Below, piece by piece: positions 1 through 7,095 of a DNA stretch of 14,688 bases. The first letter of the stretch is position 1, and each line of letters begins with the position of its first letter. Source of the stretch: an uncultured Propionibacteriaceae bacterium. GTDB lineage: Bacteria > Actinomycetota > Actinomycetes > Propionibacteriales > Propionibacteriaceae. The stretch lies in assembly GCA_937988865.1 (NCBI GenBank), contig CALKHV010000147.1, forward strand, positions 1 to 14,688, written 5' to 3'. Position numbers and translations under genes: made by a program. The notes below the pieces were generated by a model that was given only the letters and a program-made list of their open reading frames with translations, was not told where the DNA came from and searched no databases.

Positions 1-1
1 G

Positions 2-40
2 TTCGACACCCTGCCCGCACAACTGCAACACCACCGATGA
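2..40 (+). CDS. C-terminal tail of an unidentified upstream reading frame, or frameshifted 5' remnant of the recombinase
   Basis: The frame beginning at base 2 reads FDTLPAQLQHHR and stops with TGA at 38-40, which overlaps the ATG at 37-39 in an ATGA junction. Two readings are possible. It may be the end of a preceding gene translationally coupled to the recombinase, as in multi-recombinase modules. Or it may be part of the missing N-terminal domain of the same recombinase, since related actinobacterial integrases start with a comparable LPA...L stretch as I remember them, in which case a frameshift and deletion separate it from the catalytic part. The window edge prevents a decision. Confidence 0.25.
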   Translation, partial: FDTLPAQLQHHR

Positions 41-1041
41 ACCCGTCCGACCCCCTCATAACCCCTCAACCTCGAGACCTCCACACCTTCTTCACGCGCA
101 TCACCGAGTGGGACTACCCAGACCAGCCCCGCACGGGCCTGGTCTTCCGCGAAGACCGCCCACGGCTGGACAGGCCATTGCCGAAGTTCCTCGACGACGC
201 CGCCGCCGCAGCGTTCATGACCGCAGCCGCCCGGTTGCCCGACGAACTGGATCGGTTGATGGTCCAGATCCTGGCCCGCACCGGCATGCGTCGCGGCGAA
301 CTTCTCGGCCTGCGCATCGACGCCGTTGTCCAGATCGGCACCGGCTCTTGGCTACGCACCCCAGTCGGGAAACTTCACACCGACCGCTACATCCCCCTCG
401 ACCCCGCCCTGAAGACCCTCATCGACGGCTGGATCGCCAAACGCCCGTCCTGGCAGGCCAGCGACCTGCTCCTGCTCGAACGCGGCCGGCCGATCCCTCC
501 CACACGCGTCGACAAAGCCGTCCAGAAAGCAGCCACCACGGCCGGGATCGGGCACGTCCACCCCCACCAACTGCGACACACCCTTGCCACCCAAGCCATC
601 AACCGCGGCATGAGCCTCGAAGCCATCGCCGCGCTGCTCGGACACACCGACCTGTCCATGACCATGGTCTATGCCCGCATCGGCGACCGCACCGTCGCCG
701 ACCAGTACTTCCAGGTCACCAGCAAGATCGAAGCCCTCTACCGCCAGGCCCAACCCACGCCCGCCACACCCGTGCTACCCGCCGACGCCGCTGGTCCCGC
801 CATGACCGCCCTCCACGCCGAAGTAGCCAAACGCCTACTCGGCAACGGCTACTGCCGCCGGCCCGTCGAGCTCGATTGCCGCTACGAAACCATCTGCGAG
901 ACCTGTCCCATGTTCTTCACCACCCACGAGCACCGCCCCCTCCTGCAAGCCCAACGAGACGACGCCTGCGCCAAAGGCCAAACCCGACGCGCCGAGGTCT
1001 ACACCGGCCTACTCGAACGCCTGGATCAAGCCACCGCTTGA
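37..1041 (+). CDS. Tyrosine recombinase/integrase with Cys-rich C-terminus, N-terminal domain reduced
   Basis: This 334-residue protein is a site-specific tyrosine recombinase that would cut and rejoin DNA through a 3'-phosphotyrosine. All expected catalytic residues are visible: R85 in TGMRRGEL, K112 in VGKLHTDRYIPL, H177 and R180 in HPHQLRHTLAT, H203 in LLGHTDLS, and nucleophile Y212 in MTMVYARI. After the catalytic domain comes a Cys motif typical of an actinobacterial recombinase family: C273 in GNGYCRRP, then C281, C287 and C290 in DCRYETICETCPMF. It could bind a metal. Only the last helix of the core-binding domain (DLHTFFTRITEWDYP, about residues 14-28) is present, so the protein is shorter at the N-terminus than full-length relatives. 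Either ATG 37 is a real coupled start or the gene is 5'-degraded; the frame is open back to base 1. It runs on the strand opposite to all other genes here and ends against an IS3 remnant. Confidence 0.8.
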   Translation: MNPSDPLITPQPRDLHTFFTRITEWDYPDQPRTGLVFREDRPRLDRPLPKFLDDAAAAAFMTAAARLPDELDRLMVQILARTGMRRGELLGLRIDAVVQIGTGSWLRTPVGKLHTDRYIPLDPALKTLIDGWIAKRPSWQASDLLLLERGRPIPPTRVDKAVQKAATTAGIGHVHPHQLRHTLATQAINRGMSLEAIAALLGHTDLSMTMVYARIGDRTVADQYFQVTSKIEALYRQAQPTPATPVLPADAAGPAMTALHAEVAKRLLGNGYCRRPVELDCRYETICETCPMFFTTHEHRPLLQAQRDDACAKGQTRRAEVYTGLLERLDQATA

Positions 1042-1343
1042 CACCGATCACCCACATAAGCCGAGGCCGACCTCAGGATCGCGTTCGCGCGGCGCAGTTC
1101 CCGGTTCTCCCTCTCCAGCTGCACGAGCCTCTCATGCGGGTCGGCCGCCGTCGCCGACGACCCGGGCACGGGACCAGGGGCACGCAACCAGTTCCGCAAG
1201 GTAGATCCTGGGATGCCCAACTGCTCGCCGACCTGGTTGCAGGCCCGCTTGACTGGGATCCCCGGGTTCTCCTTGATCGTCTCGTGCACAGTGCGGACCG
1301 CACGCTCACGCAACTCGTCGTTGTACTTCCTTGGTGCAGGCAT
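1026..1343 (-). pseudogene. IS3-family transposase OrfA, C-terminus cut off
   Basis: The 105-residue frame starts at ATG 1343-1341, preceded by a GGAG-containing ribosome binding site. It encodes the DNA-binding OrfA half of an IS3-type transposase: MPAPRKYNDELRERAVRTV at the start, then a helix-turn-helix with the usual ACNQVGEQLGIPGSTLRNWL pattern (about residues 34-53), then a leucine-zipper-like coiled coil, LVQLERENRELRRANAILR, near residues 73-91. The family normally continues after LRSASAFF with a short tail and then an OrfB integrase with a DDE motif. Here the match ends at RSASAY, near position 1059, and the remaining codons are read from foreign DNA reaching into the 3' end of the recombinase. 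No OrfB is present, so the element cannot move on its own. Confidence 0.85.
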
Positions 1344-1396
1344 GACTCCACTCTCCTGTAGAGGTCAAGACCCTCCACCAAACCCGGGGTGGTTCA
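1059..1396 (-). mobile_element. Truncated IS3-family insertion sequence (left end plus most of orfA)
   Basis: The remnant runs from a terminal sequence at 1396, through the orfA leader and start codon, to a breakpoint near 1059. The right-hand two thirds, including orfB and the second terminal repeat, are absent. The breakpoint lies about 18 bases beyond the recombinase stop codon, so a deletion or the arrival of the recombinase element probably removed the rest. The breakpoint position is inferred from where OrfA similarity stops, so it is accurate only to about ten bases. Confidence 0.75.
1378..1396 (-). repeat. Terminal inverted repeat (left end) of the IS3 remnant
   Basis: On the minus strand the sequence TGAACCACCCCGGGTTTGG begins at 1396 and lies about 35 bases before the orfA start codon. 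Ends beginning TGAACC followed by a CCCCGG block are common in actinobacterial IS3-family elements. The partner repeat is missing with the rest of the element, so the exact outer boundary cannot be confirmed by pairing. Confidence 0.6.
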
Positions 1397-1457
1397 CTCG
1401 ACCGCAACAGCGCGTCCAGGCGGACGGGGGAGGGTCGGTGATGTCCGCCAGAACAGG

Positions 1458-1990
1458 TCAGACCCGGATGAGGTGGGTCCACCAGGCCAGAACCTGGCCG
1501 ATCGTGGCGACCGGGGAGGCCGGAGATGCCCCTGAGCAGCGTGGCCATGAAGCCACTAGGCCGATGAGGTGCGAGAGATTGTTGGCGACCACGCCCCCTC
1601 CCTGCAGGACGCGGGCCTCCTGCAGGTCGTGAATGCCGTAGGGCAGCACGCCCGCGGCGATCAGAATCAGGAAGGCGCCGGTCCAAGTGAAGGACTTCGA
1701 CAGGCTGATCCGTAGCGCACCCCGATGGATCAGGTAGCCCAGCGCCACGGCCGGGGCGATACCGATCAGGGCACCAGCAGCGGGTCGGTGGCAGAGGTCG
1801 AACTGGATGCCGCCGCGTGGGTGGCGGCCAAACACGAACAGGGCTGTCTCCAGTCCTTCCCTACTGACGGCCAGCGCGCCGACCAAGGCGAGCGTCCAGG
1901 CCGAGCCGGCGGCGTCCACGCGGGAGCGGAGTTCGCCCGACAGGGCGTAAGCGGTGCGGGCCATCCAGAAGGTCATCCAGGTGACAGCAG
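1458..1990 (-). pseudogene. FTR1-family iron permease remnant (EfeU-like), truncated and frameshifted
   Basis: The reading frame encodes the C-terminal half of an FTR1-type high-affinity iron permease, an inner-membrane ferric iron transporter. Recognisable parts are TAVTWMTFWMARTAYALSG (membrane helix and following loop), the iron-binding REGLE motif in LAVSREGLETALFVF, and hydrophobic helices ALIGIAPAVALGYLIHRGAL and FTWTGAFLILIAAGVLPYG with HDLQEA. Similarity fades upstream of about 1990, so the first half with the first REGLE motif is missing. Two compensating frameshifts lie near the end: after NNLSHLI the family sequence continues in another frame as GFMATLLRGISGL (about 1517-1551), then returns to the original frame as SPVATIGQVLAWW. 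A stop at 1458-1460 follows at once. No start codon suits the fragment. It is on the same strand as the CIS operon but unrelated to it. Confidence 0.85.
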
Positions 1991-2030
1991 TCCCCCGATA
2001 AGTTGCTGGGCCTCGGAGGTGAGCCCACGG

Positions 2031-2047
2031 GGCCCGGACGCCGGGCC
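2031..2047 (-). terminator. GC hairpin, possible terminator of the CIS operon
   Basis: GGCCCGG and CCGGGCC form a perfect 7-base-pair stem around a 3-base loop, 60 bases beyond the TAA stop of the last CIS gene. There is no T-run on either strand, so this is not a classical intrinsic terminator. Actinobacteria are reported to use short GC hairpins without a U-tract, but a 7-bp GC palindrome can also occur by chance in DNA of this composition. Confidence 0.3.
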
Positions 2048-2106
2048 TCGCTGCCGACCCGTAGACCAGAGCACCGCATTCGGCAACCGTCTCGTTGCGT
2101 AAATAG

Positions 2107-3264
2107 TTACCGGTTGGCCAGGCTCCATGCGTTGCTCGCCTTGTCCCACAGATCCTGCAGGCGGGCGACTATCGGCTCTGCGGCGGCGCCGTGCAGGTCG
2201 GCGGTCAGACCGGCCACGAACTCCTCCCTGGACTGGGTACGCACCTGATCGATGGTCAGGTTCTGCACCCTTTCGGTCAGCTTGGCCGTCCACGCCTGGT
2301 CGAGGATCAGGCCGGTCACGGGTTCGGCGGCCACCACTTCGGGCAGCACGGGCGCGGCCCCCAGCCGGAGGGCAACCTCGTCGCGGAACAACCCGAGCAG
2401 CCCGGGATTGAGCCGAACACCGCCCTCGCAGGTGTAGAAGAAGTCCCGGAAGGACGCGGCGTAACGGCGGTGGGAGTCGCAGTCGAGTCGACTGACGACC
2501 CCACCCTTGACCGTGACGTCGGCAAGGATCACCCAGGGTTCGCTCACGCACGGGGCGCAGGTGGGGCAGTTGCAGTCGGTCGGGGCGGCCGGAATCGGCT
2601 GACCGTCGGCGTTGAGCTTCACCGGACGCGGCGGGCAGGCCACGGCAGTCCGCAGCGACGGCGGCTCCAGGACCTCCGGGTAACTGGGCGGCAACTCGTC
2701 CAGCACCCGGATCCGCCACGAGTCCCGGATCCGGCTGTATTCGCAGCTGTCGGCCTCGCAGCCGCAGCCGCAGCCCGACGCGGACACGTTGACCGGGCGG
2801 CAGGAGTACTCCGCGTAGGCGATCGCCAGGTACACCGGCCGGCCATCGGGACGGGCGATCGTGACGTCGGCACACCAGGGGTCCGGCGCCGCGCAGCCGC
2901 TGACCGCGTCACCTGCCAGGTTCTGCGTCGTCACATCGACCTCGACCAGGTCGCCGATGACGATCTCGTCACCGAACGGCCCCAGGACGTAGCCGGGCTC
3001 GACGAGCACAGTCCCCGGCTTGTCGCCCACCCTGACCCTGGCACCGCACACGATCCCCCAGCCGTGCAGCAGCCGATTGTGCCGCCGCAGCTTCTCCCGG
3101 AAGTAGATCTGGTCCTGGGTGAGGTCCGGGGCCTGCACGATCTGCCGCGGATAGAAGTGGGTCCGTTCGGCCGTGCTGGTACCCGCCGGCCAGTCCAGCG
3201 TCCCGGACGCCGAGCCGCATCCGCACCCTGTCGTCCCAGTGCCAGTGACTGTCGTCGTTGTCAT
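2107..3264 (-). CDS. Cys-rich CIS-associated protein with N-terminal LHGWGIV-type anchor domain
   Basis: This 385-residue protein is the last gene of the operon. Residues 37-110 match the domain shared with three operon partners: FYPRQIV..PDLT, an amphipathic helix, then NRLLHGWGIVCGARV and a beta-rich stretch with GDEIVIGD. It has 17 cysteines, mostly in small clusters: CGC at 14-16, CGCGC at 165-169 with C174, and CNCPTCAPC at 231-239. These could bind metal or form disulfides outside the cell. A C-terminal helical region (about 290-385) is rich in charged residues and ends in LQDLWDKASNAWSLANR. No signal peptide or membrane helix is visible. The start ATG is supported by GAGGAG six bases upstream. 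I do not know a characterised homologue; a role as a peripheral baseplate or fibre component is inferred from operon position. Confidence 0.85.
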   Translation of the reverse strand: MTTTTVTGTGTTGCGCGSASGTLDWPAGTSTAERTHFYPRQIVQAPDLTQDQIYFREKLRRHNRLLHGWGIVCGARVRVGDKPGTVLVEPGYVLGPFGDEIVIGDLVEVDVTTQNLAGDAVSGCAAPDPWCADVTIARPDGRPVYLAIAYAEYSCRPVNVSASGCGCGCEADSCEYSRIRDSWRIRVLDELPPSYPEVLEPPSLRTAVACPPRPVKLNADGQPIPAAPTDCNCPTCAPCVSEPWVILADVTVKGGVVSRLDCDSHRRYAASFRDFFYTCEGGVRLNPGLLGLFRDEVALRLGAAPVLPEVVAAEPVTGLILDQAWTAKLTERVQNLTIDQVRTQSREEFVAGLTADLHGAAAEPIVARLQDLWDKASNAWSLANR

Positions 3265-3270
3265 GAAGAT

Positions 3271-3276
3271 CTCCTC
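3271..3276 (-). promoter_or_regulatory. Ribosome binding site of the 385-residue gene
   Basis: GAGGAG lies 6 bases before the ATG at 3264, inside the 20-base gap that follows the preceding stop codon. It fixes the start and suggests independent initiation rather than pure coupling. Confidence 0.65.
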
Positions 3277-3284
3277 ACGTGAAG

Positions 3285-4928
3285 TCAGTTGACCGGGCCG
3301 AGCCGGAAGAAGGAGCTGAAGAACTTGCCACCGGGCTGACCATCACCCGAGGGCAGGACGCCGCCACCGTCGGTGACGGCGTCGACGAAGTCCTGGTCCG
3401 GCTGGAACTCCTCGTTGCCCCAGAGCTCGGAGATCTGGTCGGCGGCCAGTTTCGTGCCGGCGAACTCGGCGTCCAGGGCGATCCCGGTGGCGTCGGCGAC
3501 CACCTCCGGTGCGCTGCCCAGCATCACCACCAGGACGGTGAACCGTTCGGCGTCGACCTGCTCGCCCCGGAACATGGCCGTGGTGCCGCCGCCGGGGTCG
3601 GCCAGACCCAGCTTGATCCTGCGCAACGTCCCGAACTCACCCTCGCCGAAGTTCTGGAACCACCACAGCCCGAGCCACCCGTCCGGGTTCGCCAGGCACT
3701 CCTCGCGGATCGGCTGGTCGAAGGCGATGGTGATGGTGGGTTCGTTCGCCCACGAGTCCGGTTCGGTGGTGGCGTTGCCGGGCCTGATCGCGGTGACCCG
3801 CGGAGGGTCCGGCTGGGGTGCGGGGACGCCGGTGGCGCCGACCACCGTATCGGCGCCGGTGGCGACCAGCCGAGCGATCAGACTCTGCGGGCCCGGAGCA
3901 CTGCGCAGTTGCCACGACACCCGGACCAGACCGCCGTCATGGCTGGTCAACGTGAGTGTCGGCGTTCCGGGCTGGCCCGGGACATCCGCGTCCGCCACGG
4001 AGGCGTCGTCGGCGGCCGTGAACTCCACGGCCTCACCGTCGACCCCGTTGCCGTTCTCGTCGGCCACCCGCAGTTCCACCGCCGCCGGGAGGAACTGGCC
4101 CGGTTCGGCCGACTGCCCGTCGCCGGACACGATCTGAAGGGTGCGGGTCGGCACCGGATGGGCCGCGTTGCAGCAGGCGTCCACCCGCTCGGCCAGCGCG
4201 ACGATCAGTTCGAACAGCACCGAGTTGCTGAACACCTCGGCCCGGTAGGTGTACTGGTCGACGGTGCTGGGGGCGCCTGCCTCACCCAGGGTCACGGTGG
4301 CCACCACCACGCAGGCCTGTTCGGGCGGTTCGCAGCCGATCTGCAGGGTGCTCTGAGTCGCCACCCGCCGGTCGAAGCCGGCCGCGGGCGCCGGCGGGTA
4401 GATCGCGTCCCGCTGTTCGGGGGACAGCGCCGGCGGTCGGGCATCGGGCAACCCGGCGGTGACCCGCACCAAGTACCTCTCGATGGTGGCGCCCGGCTGG
4501 GTCGTCGTGCCGCCGTCGCAGTCGGAGACCGCGACCGCGGTCGGGTCCGCGTCGCACTCGGTGTAACACAGCCTCAGGGTCACCTGTTGTCCGGCAGCGA
4601 GCCGTTCGCCGTCCGGCCTGCCGTGGGCATCGGACGGCTGGAACGGATCCACCAGGACGGGGGCGGGCACGAGGATCTCCCGACCCAACCCGTCCACGGC
4701 CGCCCCCGACTGGAGGGCGACCCGGCCGTCCTGGCCCGCGATCACCTGCAGCCCACACAGGACGCCGTGGCCCAGCGTCAGCCGATTGACCAGCCAGCGC
4801 TGGTCAAGCCCGTAGCACTGTTCGAGCTGGAAGGCGGCAGCGTCGAGTGGCTTGCCATAGAAGTACTGGTTGCGCTTGGCGGCGCGCAGCGTACGCAGCA
4901 GCTCTTCGGGAATGGTCGATCCGGTCAC
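3285..4928 (-). CDS. CIS-associated protein with anchor domain and bacterial Ig-like domains
   Basis: The 547-residue product begins at GTG 4928, chosen because GGAGG ends six bases upstream; an in-frame TTG at 4940 would lie inside that site. Residues 20-95 are a diverged copy of the shared anchor domain: QYFYGKPLDAAAF, then NRLTLGHGVLCGLQV and AVDGLGREILVPAPV. Residues about 262-368 look like a Big_1 (invasin-type) Ig-like domain, with the typical SGDGQSAEPGQFLP start, RVADENGNGVDGEAVEFTA and SHDGGLVRVSWQLRSAPGP. Residues 375-470 resemble an SbsA-type Ig-like domain, starting PPRVTAIRPGNA and continuing TITIAFDQPI. Such domains usually serve as spacers in surface or adhesion proteins. The C-terminal 80 residues are acidic and end in FFSSFFRLGPVN. 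A fibre or target-binding role is inferred; no signal peptide or membrane segment is seen. Confidence 0.85.
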   Translation of the reverse strand: MTGSTIPEELLRTLRAAKRNQYFYGKPLDAAAFQLEQCYGLDQRWLVNRLTLGHGVLCGLQVIAGQDGRVALQSGAAVDGLGREILVPAPVLVDPFQPSDAHGRPDGERLAAGQQVTLRLCYTECDADPTAVAVSDCDGGTTTQPGATIERYLVRVTAGLPDARPPALSPEQRDAIYPPAPAAGFDRRVATQSTLQIGCEPPEQACVVVATVTLGEAGAPSTVDQYTYRAEVFSNSVLFELIVALAERVDACCNAAHPVPTRTLQIVSGDGQSAEPGQFLPAAVELRVADENGNGVDGEAVEFTAADDASVADADVPGQPGTPTLTLTSHDGGLVRVSWQLRSAPGPQSLIARLVATGADTVVGATGVPAPQPDPPRVTAIRPGNATTEPDSWANEPTITIAFDQPIREECLANPDGWLGLWWFQNFGEGEFGTLRRIKLGLADPGGGTTAMFRGEQVDAERFTVLVVMLGSAPEVVADATGIALDAEFAGTKLAADQISELWGNEEFQPDQDFVDAVTDGGGVLPSGDGQPGGKFFSSFFRLGPVN

Positions 4929-4960
4929 GGTCGCCTCCAATTGGTCCTGGTTGTGGTCAT
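4925..4960 (-). CDS. 11-codon bridging mini-ORF between two operon genes
   Basis: An ATG at 4960 overlaps the TGA of the 712-residue gene (ATGA), and the mini-ORF MTTTRTNWRRP ends with a TGA that overlaps the GTG start of the next gene (GTGA). Ribosomes reading it would carry coupling across the 28-base gap. It contains the GGAGG that serves the downstream gene. The peptide itself is unlikely to have a function, and the arrangement may be coincidental. Confidence 0.25.
   Translation of the reverse strand: MTTTRTNWRRP
4934..4938 (-). promoter_or_regulatory. Ribosome binding site deciding the GTG start at 4928
   Basis: GGAGG stands 5 bases before GTG 4928 in the gap after the preceding stop codon. 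It makes GTG the preferred start over the TTG at 4940. Confidence 0.75.
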
Positions 4961-7095
4961 GCGATGTGCTCCTTGCCCACCCGGGCCTGAAGTCCGGTGA
5001 GAGCGCTGTGGCCGAGCCCGGTCGGGGTCCCGACGGTCCACGCGGGAGGTGGGCCGCCGACGATCAGGTCCACACCCACCCGCGACTGGACGCCGACCCG
5101 GGCGTCGGGGCCGATCAGGCATAGGGTGTAGGCGGTGTGCGCCGGTCGTTCGGCATCGATCAGGGCGCGCAGTGCCGCCTCGCCGCCTCCGCCGGCGACC
5201 GACGCGGCCAACAGTTGGACGTGGAAGCGATGGGCCAGATCGGCGAACAGCGGCGCACCGGCCCGCTCCCCGCCGAGCAGATGGGACCCGTTGACCGCCG
5301 CCGAGGTGCCCACCACCGCCCCCTCCGGGGGCGCGGCGGCCAGCATCGTGCTGAACCCGAGCCCGCTGGGCTGCCCCACGCAGCCGCATTCGCTCTCGTC
5401 GGGGCCCAGGCTCCACACCGTGGCCCGCTGCGCTGGCGAGGTGATCACCGGCCGTGTTCCGAACCTTTCCTGGATCGCGTCGCCCAGACCCAGGGCAGTG
5501 CCACGAACCGCCTGCGCAGCGTGCGCCCCGGCGACCGTCCGCCGGCGGCGCTGCTCGTCCCAGCGCTCGTCGAGACCGACCGCCAGCCAGCCGGCCAGGT
5601 CGTCGAGTGCTCCGGAGCCGCCGCCGTCATCAGCGGCGGCCCAGGCGTCGAACCGTGCCGCCAGGTCGCGGCGCTCGGCGTCGGTCTCGGAGGCCAGACT
5701 CTGCAGGAGGCGCAACAGGCGGTCGAGGAAGTCGGCCCGGTCGGCGTCCTTGCGGTACACGGCCGGCAACAGGTCAAGCCAGCCTCCTCCTCCGCCCACA
5801 GCCAACTGGCCCACCCGCGGCGAGGACGCACCGTCGCCACTCAGTTCGCCGCCGATGCACACCAGCGGCCCCGAGGGCTGCGGCAGCAGCGCCGCCTCGA
5901 CGTCTGCCGGCAGGGCTGCCCAACCCACCCATCCGGGGCTGGGGTCGGCGCCGAGTGGCAGGGTGGCGGGATCGGGTACCACACCGCCGCGCACCACGGC
6001 CGTCCAGAGCCGGACGTGCTGGCCCGGCGATCGGGTCAGGCGGGCCCGCAACTCCCGGCGTCCGGTCTCGGTGGCGGTGTCGATCGGGCCACAGACGAAC
6101 GCCCCGGCCGTCAGGCTGCGGCCGACCGGGTCGTGACGCAGCCATGGCCCGCCGGCGACCGGCTCCCCCCACAGCGCACCGCCGGCCCACAGCAGGTCCG
6201 CCAGCTCCGTGGCTGCCCGGCCGATGCCGACCAGATCACCGCCGATGGTGAAAGTGAGCAGGTCGCCCTGTGCGGCGTCCACCAGATGGACCCGCTCCCC
6301 CAGCACCGCAAGGCCGGCGACCCGAGCCACATCGACGAGCGAACCGGGAATCAGCGGGTCCCCCCGCACGGGCGTCCAGGCGACCAGTTCGGCACCGGTT
6401 GCCCCGTCGACCACCACCACCCGGTCGGCGGCGGGGCCACGATCAAGCACGACGAGGGACGCCGCGCCCGGGGCCACCCGGATCGGGGCCACCCGGAAGG
6501 GATCAAGCAGCGAGTCGGGGGCGAAGGACGAGTCCTCGGTGCCGTCGGCGTCCAGCGCCCGGATCCGGCCTGAGCCCGCCGGGCCCGACCGGTCCAGCAC
6601 CAGCAGCCGCTGCTCGTCGGCGACCACCTGCCACGGCCCCACCGCCGGCCAACTGCCGGTGGTGGCCCCGGTGAGCAGGTCGACCACGATGACGGCATCG
6701 GCCCCGGCATCGGCGACGTAGAGCCGTCGGCGAGGGCCGATCGCCAGCCCGCGGGGCGTGAGGAACCGCCCAGGGCAGAACTCGGCATCCACCGCGGCGA
6801 TCCCCAGCAGCCCGGGCGCAGACTCCAGGGGGGCGCACTCATCGAACCTGAGCACCTTGGCCCGGACCGGATCACAGACAAACCCGAAGCCGTCGGTGCC
6901 GACGGCAAGCCCACCGGGCCCCCGCGGGTCGAATGCGACGGCGGGCCCGACGGGGACGCCGGCGTCCGGGATCCGGGACAGCGTCAGTTCCGAGCGCGCG
7001 TCGACCTCGACGCCGCGGGCGCGAAGCCCCAACCAGCCGCCCGCGAGCAGGGCGAAGCGAGGCAGGCGGTCCCGGGCTGTCTCGGCGCGCGTCAT
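4957..7095 (-). CDS. Beta-propeller/tail protein I fusion (P2 gpI-like, TIGR02242 type), CIS baseplate component
   Basis: This 712-residue protein joins two parts. Residues about 50-330 contain NHL-like beta-propeller repeats, clearest at FLTPRGLAIGPRRRLYVADA and DAVIVVDLLTGA, with further weaker repeats (RLLVLDRSG, SLVVLDRG, DRVVVVDGATG). Residues about 436-560 are a tail protein I domain: WLDLLPAVYRKD, DFLDRLLRLLQSLASETD, DDLAGWLAVGLDERWDEQRRR and RGTALGLGDAIQERFG. The C-terminus has the family ending, with LAHRFHVQLLA, ERPAHTAYTLCLI and VGVQSRVGVDLIVG. In P2 phage gpI joins the wedge to the fibres, so a similar linking role here is a reasonable inference. ATG 7095 shares one base with the preceding TGA; upstream in-frame sequence is the other gene's coding region, so the longer frame was not used. 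Confidence 0.9.
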   Translation of the reverse strand: MTRAETARDRLPRFALLAGGWLGLRARGVEVDARSELTLSRIPDAGVPVGPAVAFDPRGPGGLAVGTDGFGFVCDPVRAKVLRFDECAPLESAPGLLGIAAVDAEFCPGRFLTPRGLAIGPRRRLYVADAGADAVIVVDLLTGATTGSWPAVGPWQVVADEQRLLVLDRSGPAGSGRIRALDADGTEDSSFAPDSLLDPFRVAPIRVAPGAASLVVLDRGPAADRVVVVDGATGAELVAWTPVRGDPLIPGSLVDVARVAGLAVLGERVHLVDAAQGDLLTFTIGGDLVGIGRAATELADLLWAGGALWGEPVAGGPWLRHDPVGRSLTAGAFVCGPIDTATETGRRELRARLTRSPGQHVRLWTAVVRGGVVPDPATLPLGADPSPGWVGWAALPADVEAALLPQPSGPLVCIGGELSGDGASSPRVGQLAVGGGGGWLDLLPAVYRKDADRADFLDRLLRLLQSLASETDAERRDLAARFDAWAAADDGGGSGALDDLAGWLAVGLDERWDEQRRRRTVAGAHAAQAVRGTALGLGDAIQERFGTRPVITSPAQRATVWSLGPDESECGCVGQPSGLGFSTMLAAAPPEGAVVGTSAAVNGSHLLGGERAGAPLFADLAHRFHVQLLAASVAGGGGEAALRALIDAERPAHTAYTLCLIGPDARVGVQSRVGVDLIVGGPPPAWTVGTPTGLGHSALTGLQARVGKEHIA

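Noticed and set aside
108..1361. A 417-codon plus-strand frame over the recombinase
   Set aside because: Arg-, Pro- and His-rich shadow of the recombinase in another frame; the recombinase frame carries all catalytic residues.
2191..3282. A 363-codon plus-strand open frame
   Set aside because: Antisense shadow of the 385-residue gene; no motif and biased composition.
3279..5000. A 573-codon open frame on the plus strand
   Set aside because: It is antisense to the 547-residue CIS gene. Composition is dominated by G, R, H, Q and P with no recognisable domain, as expected opposite GC-rich codons.
5137..6573. A 478-codon plus-strand open frame
   Set aside because: Antisense to the propeller/tail protein gene; no domain recognised.
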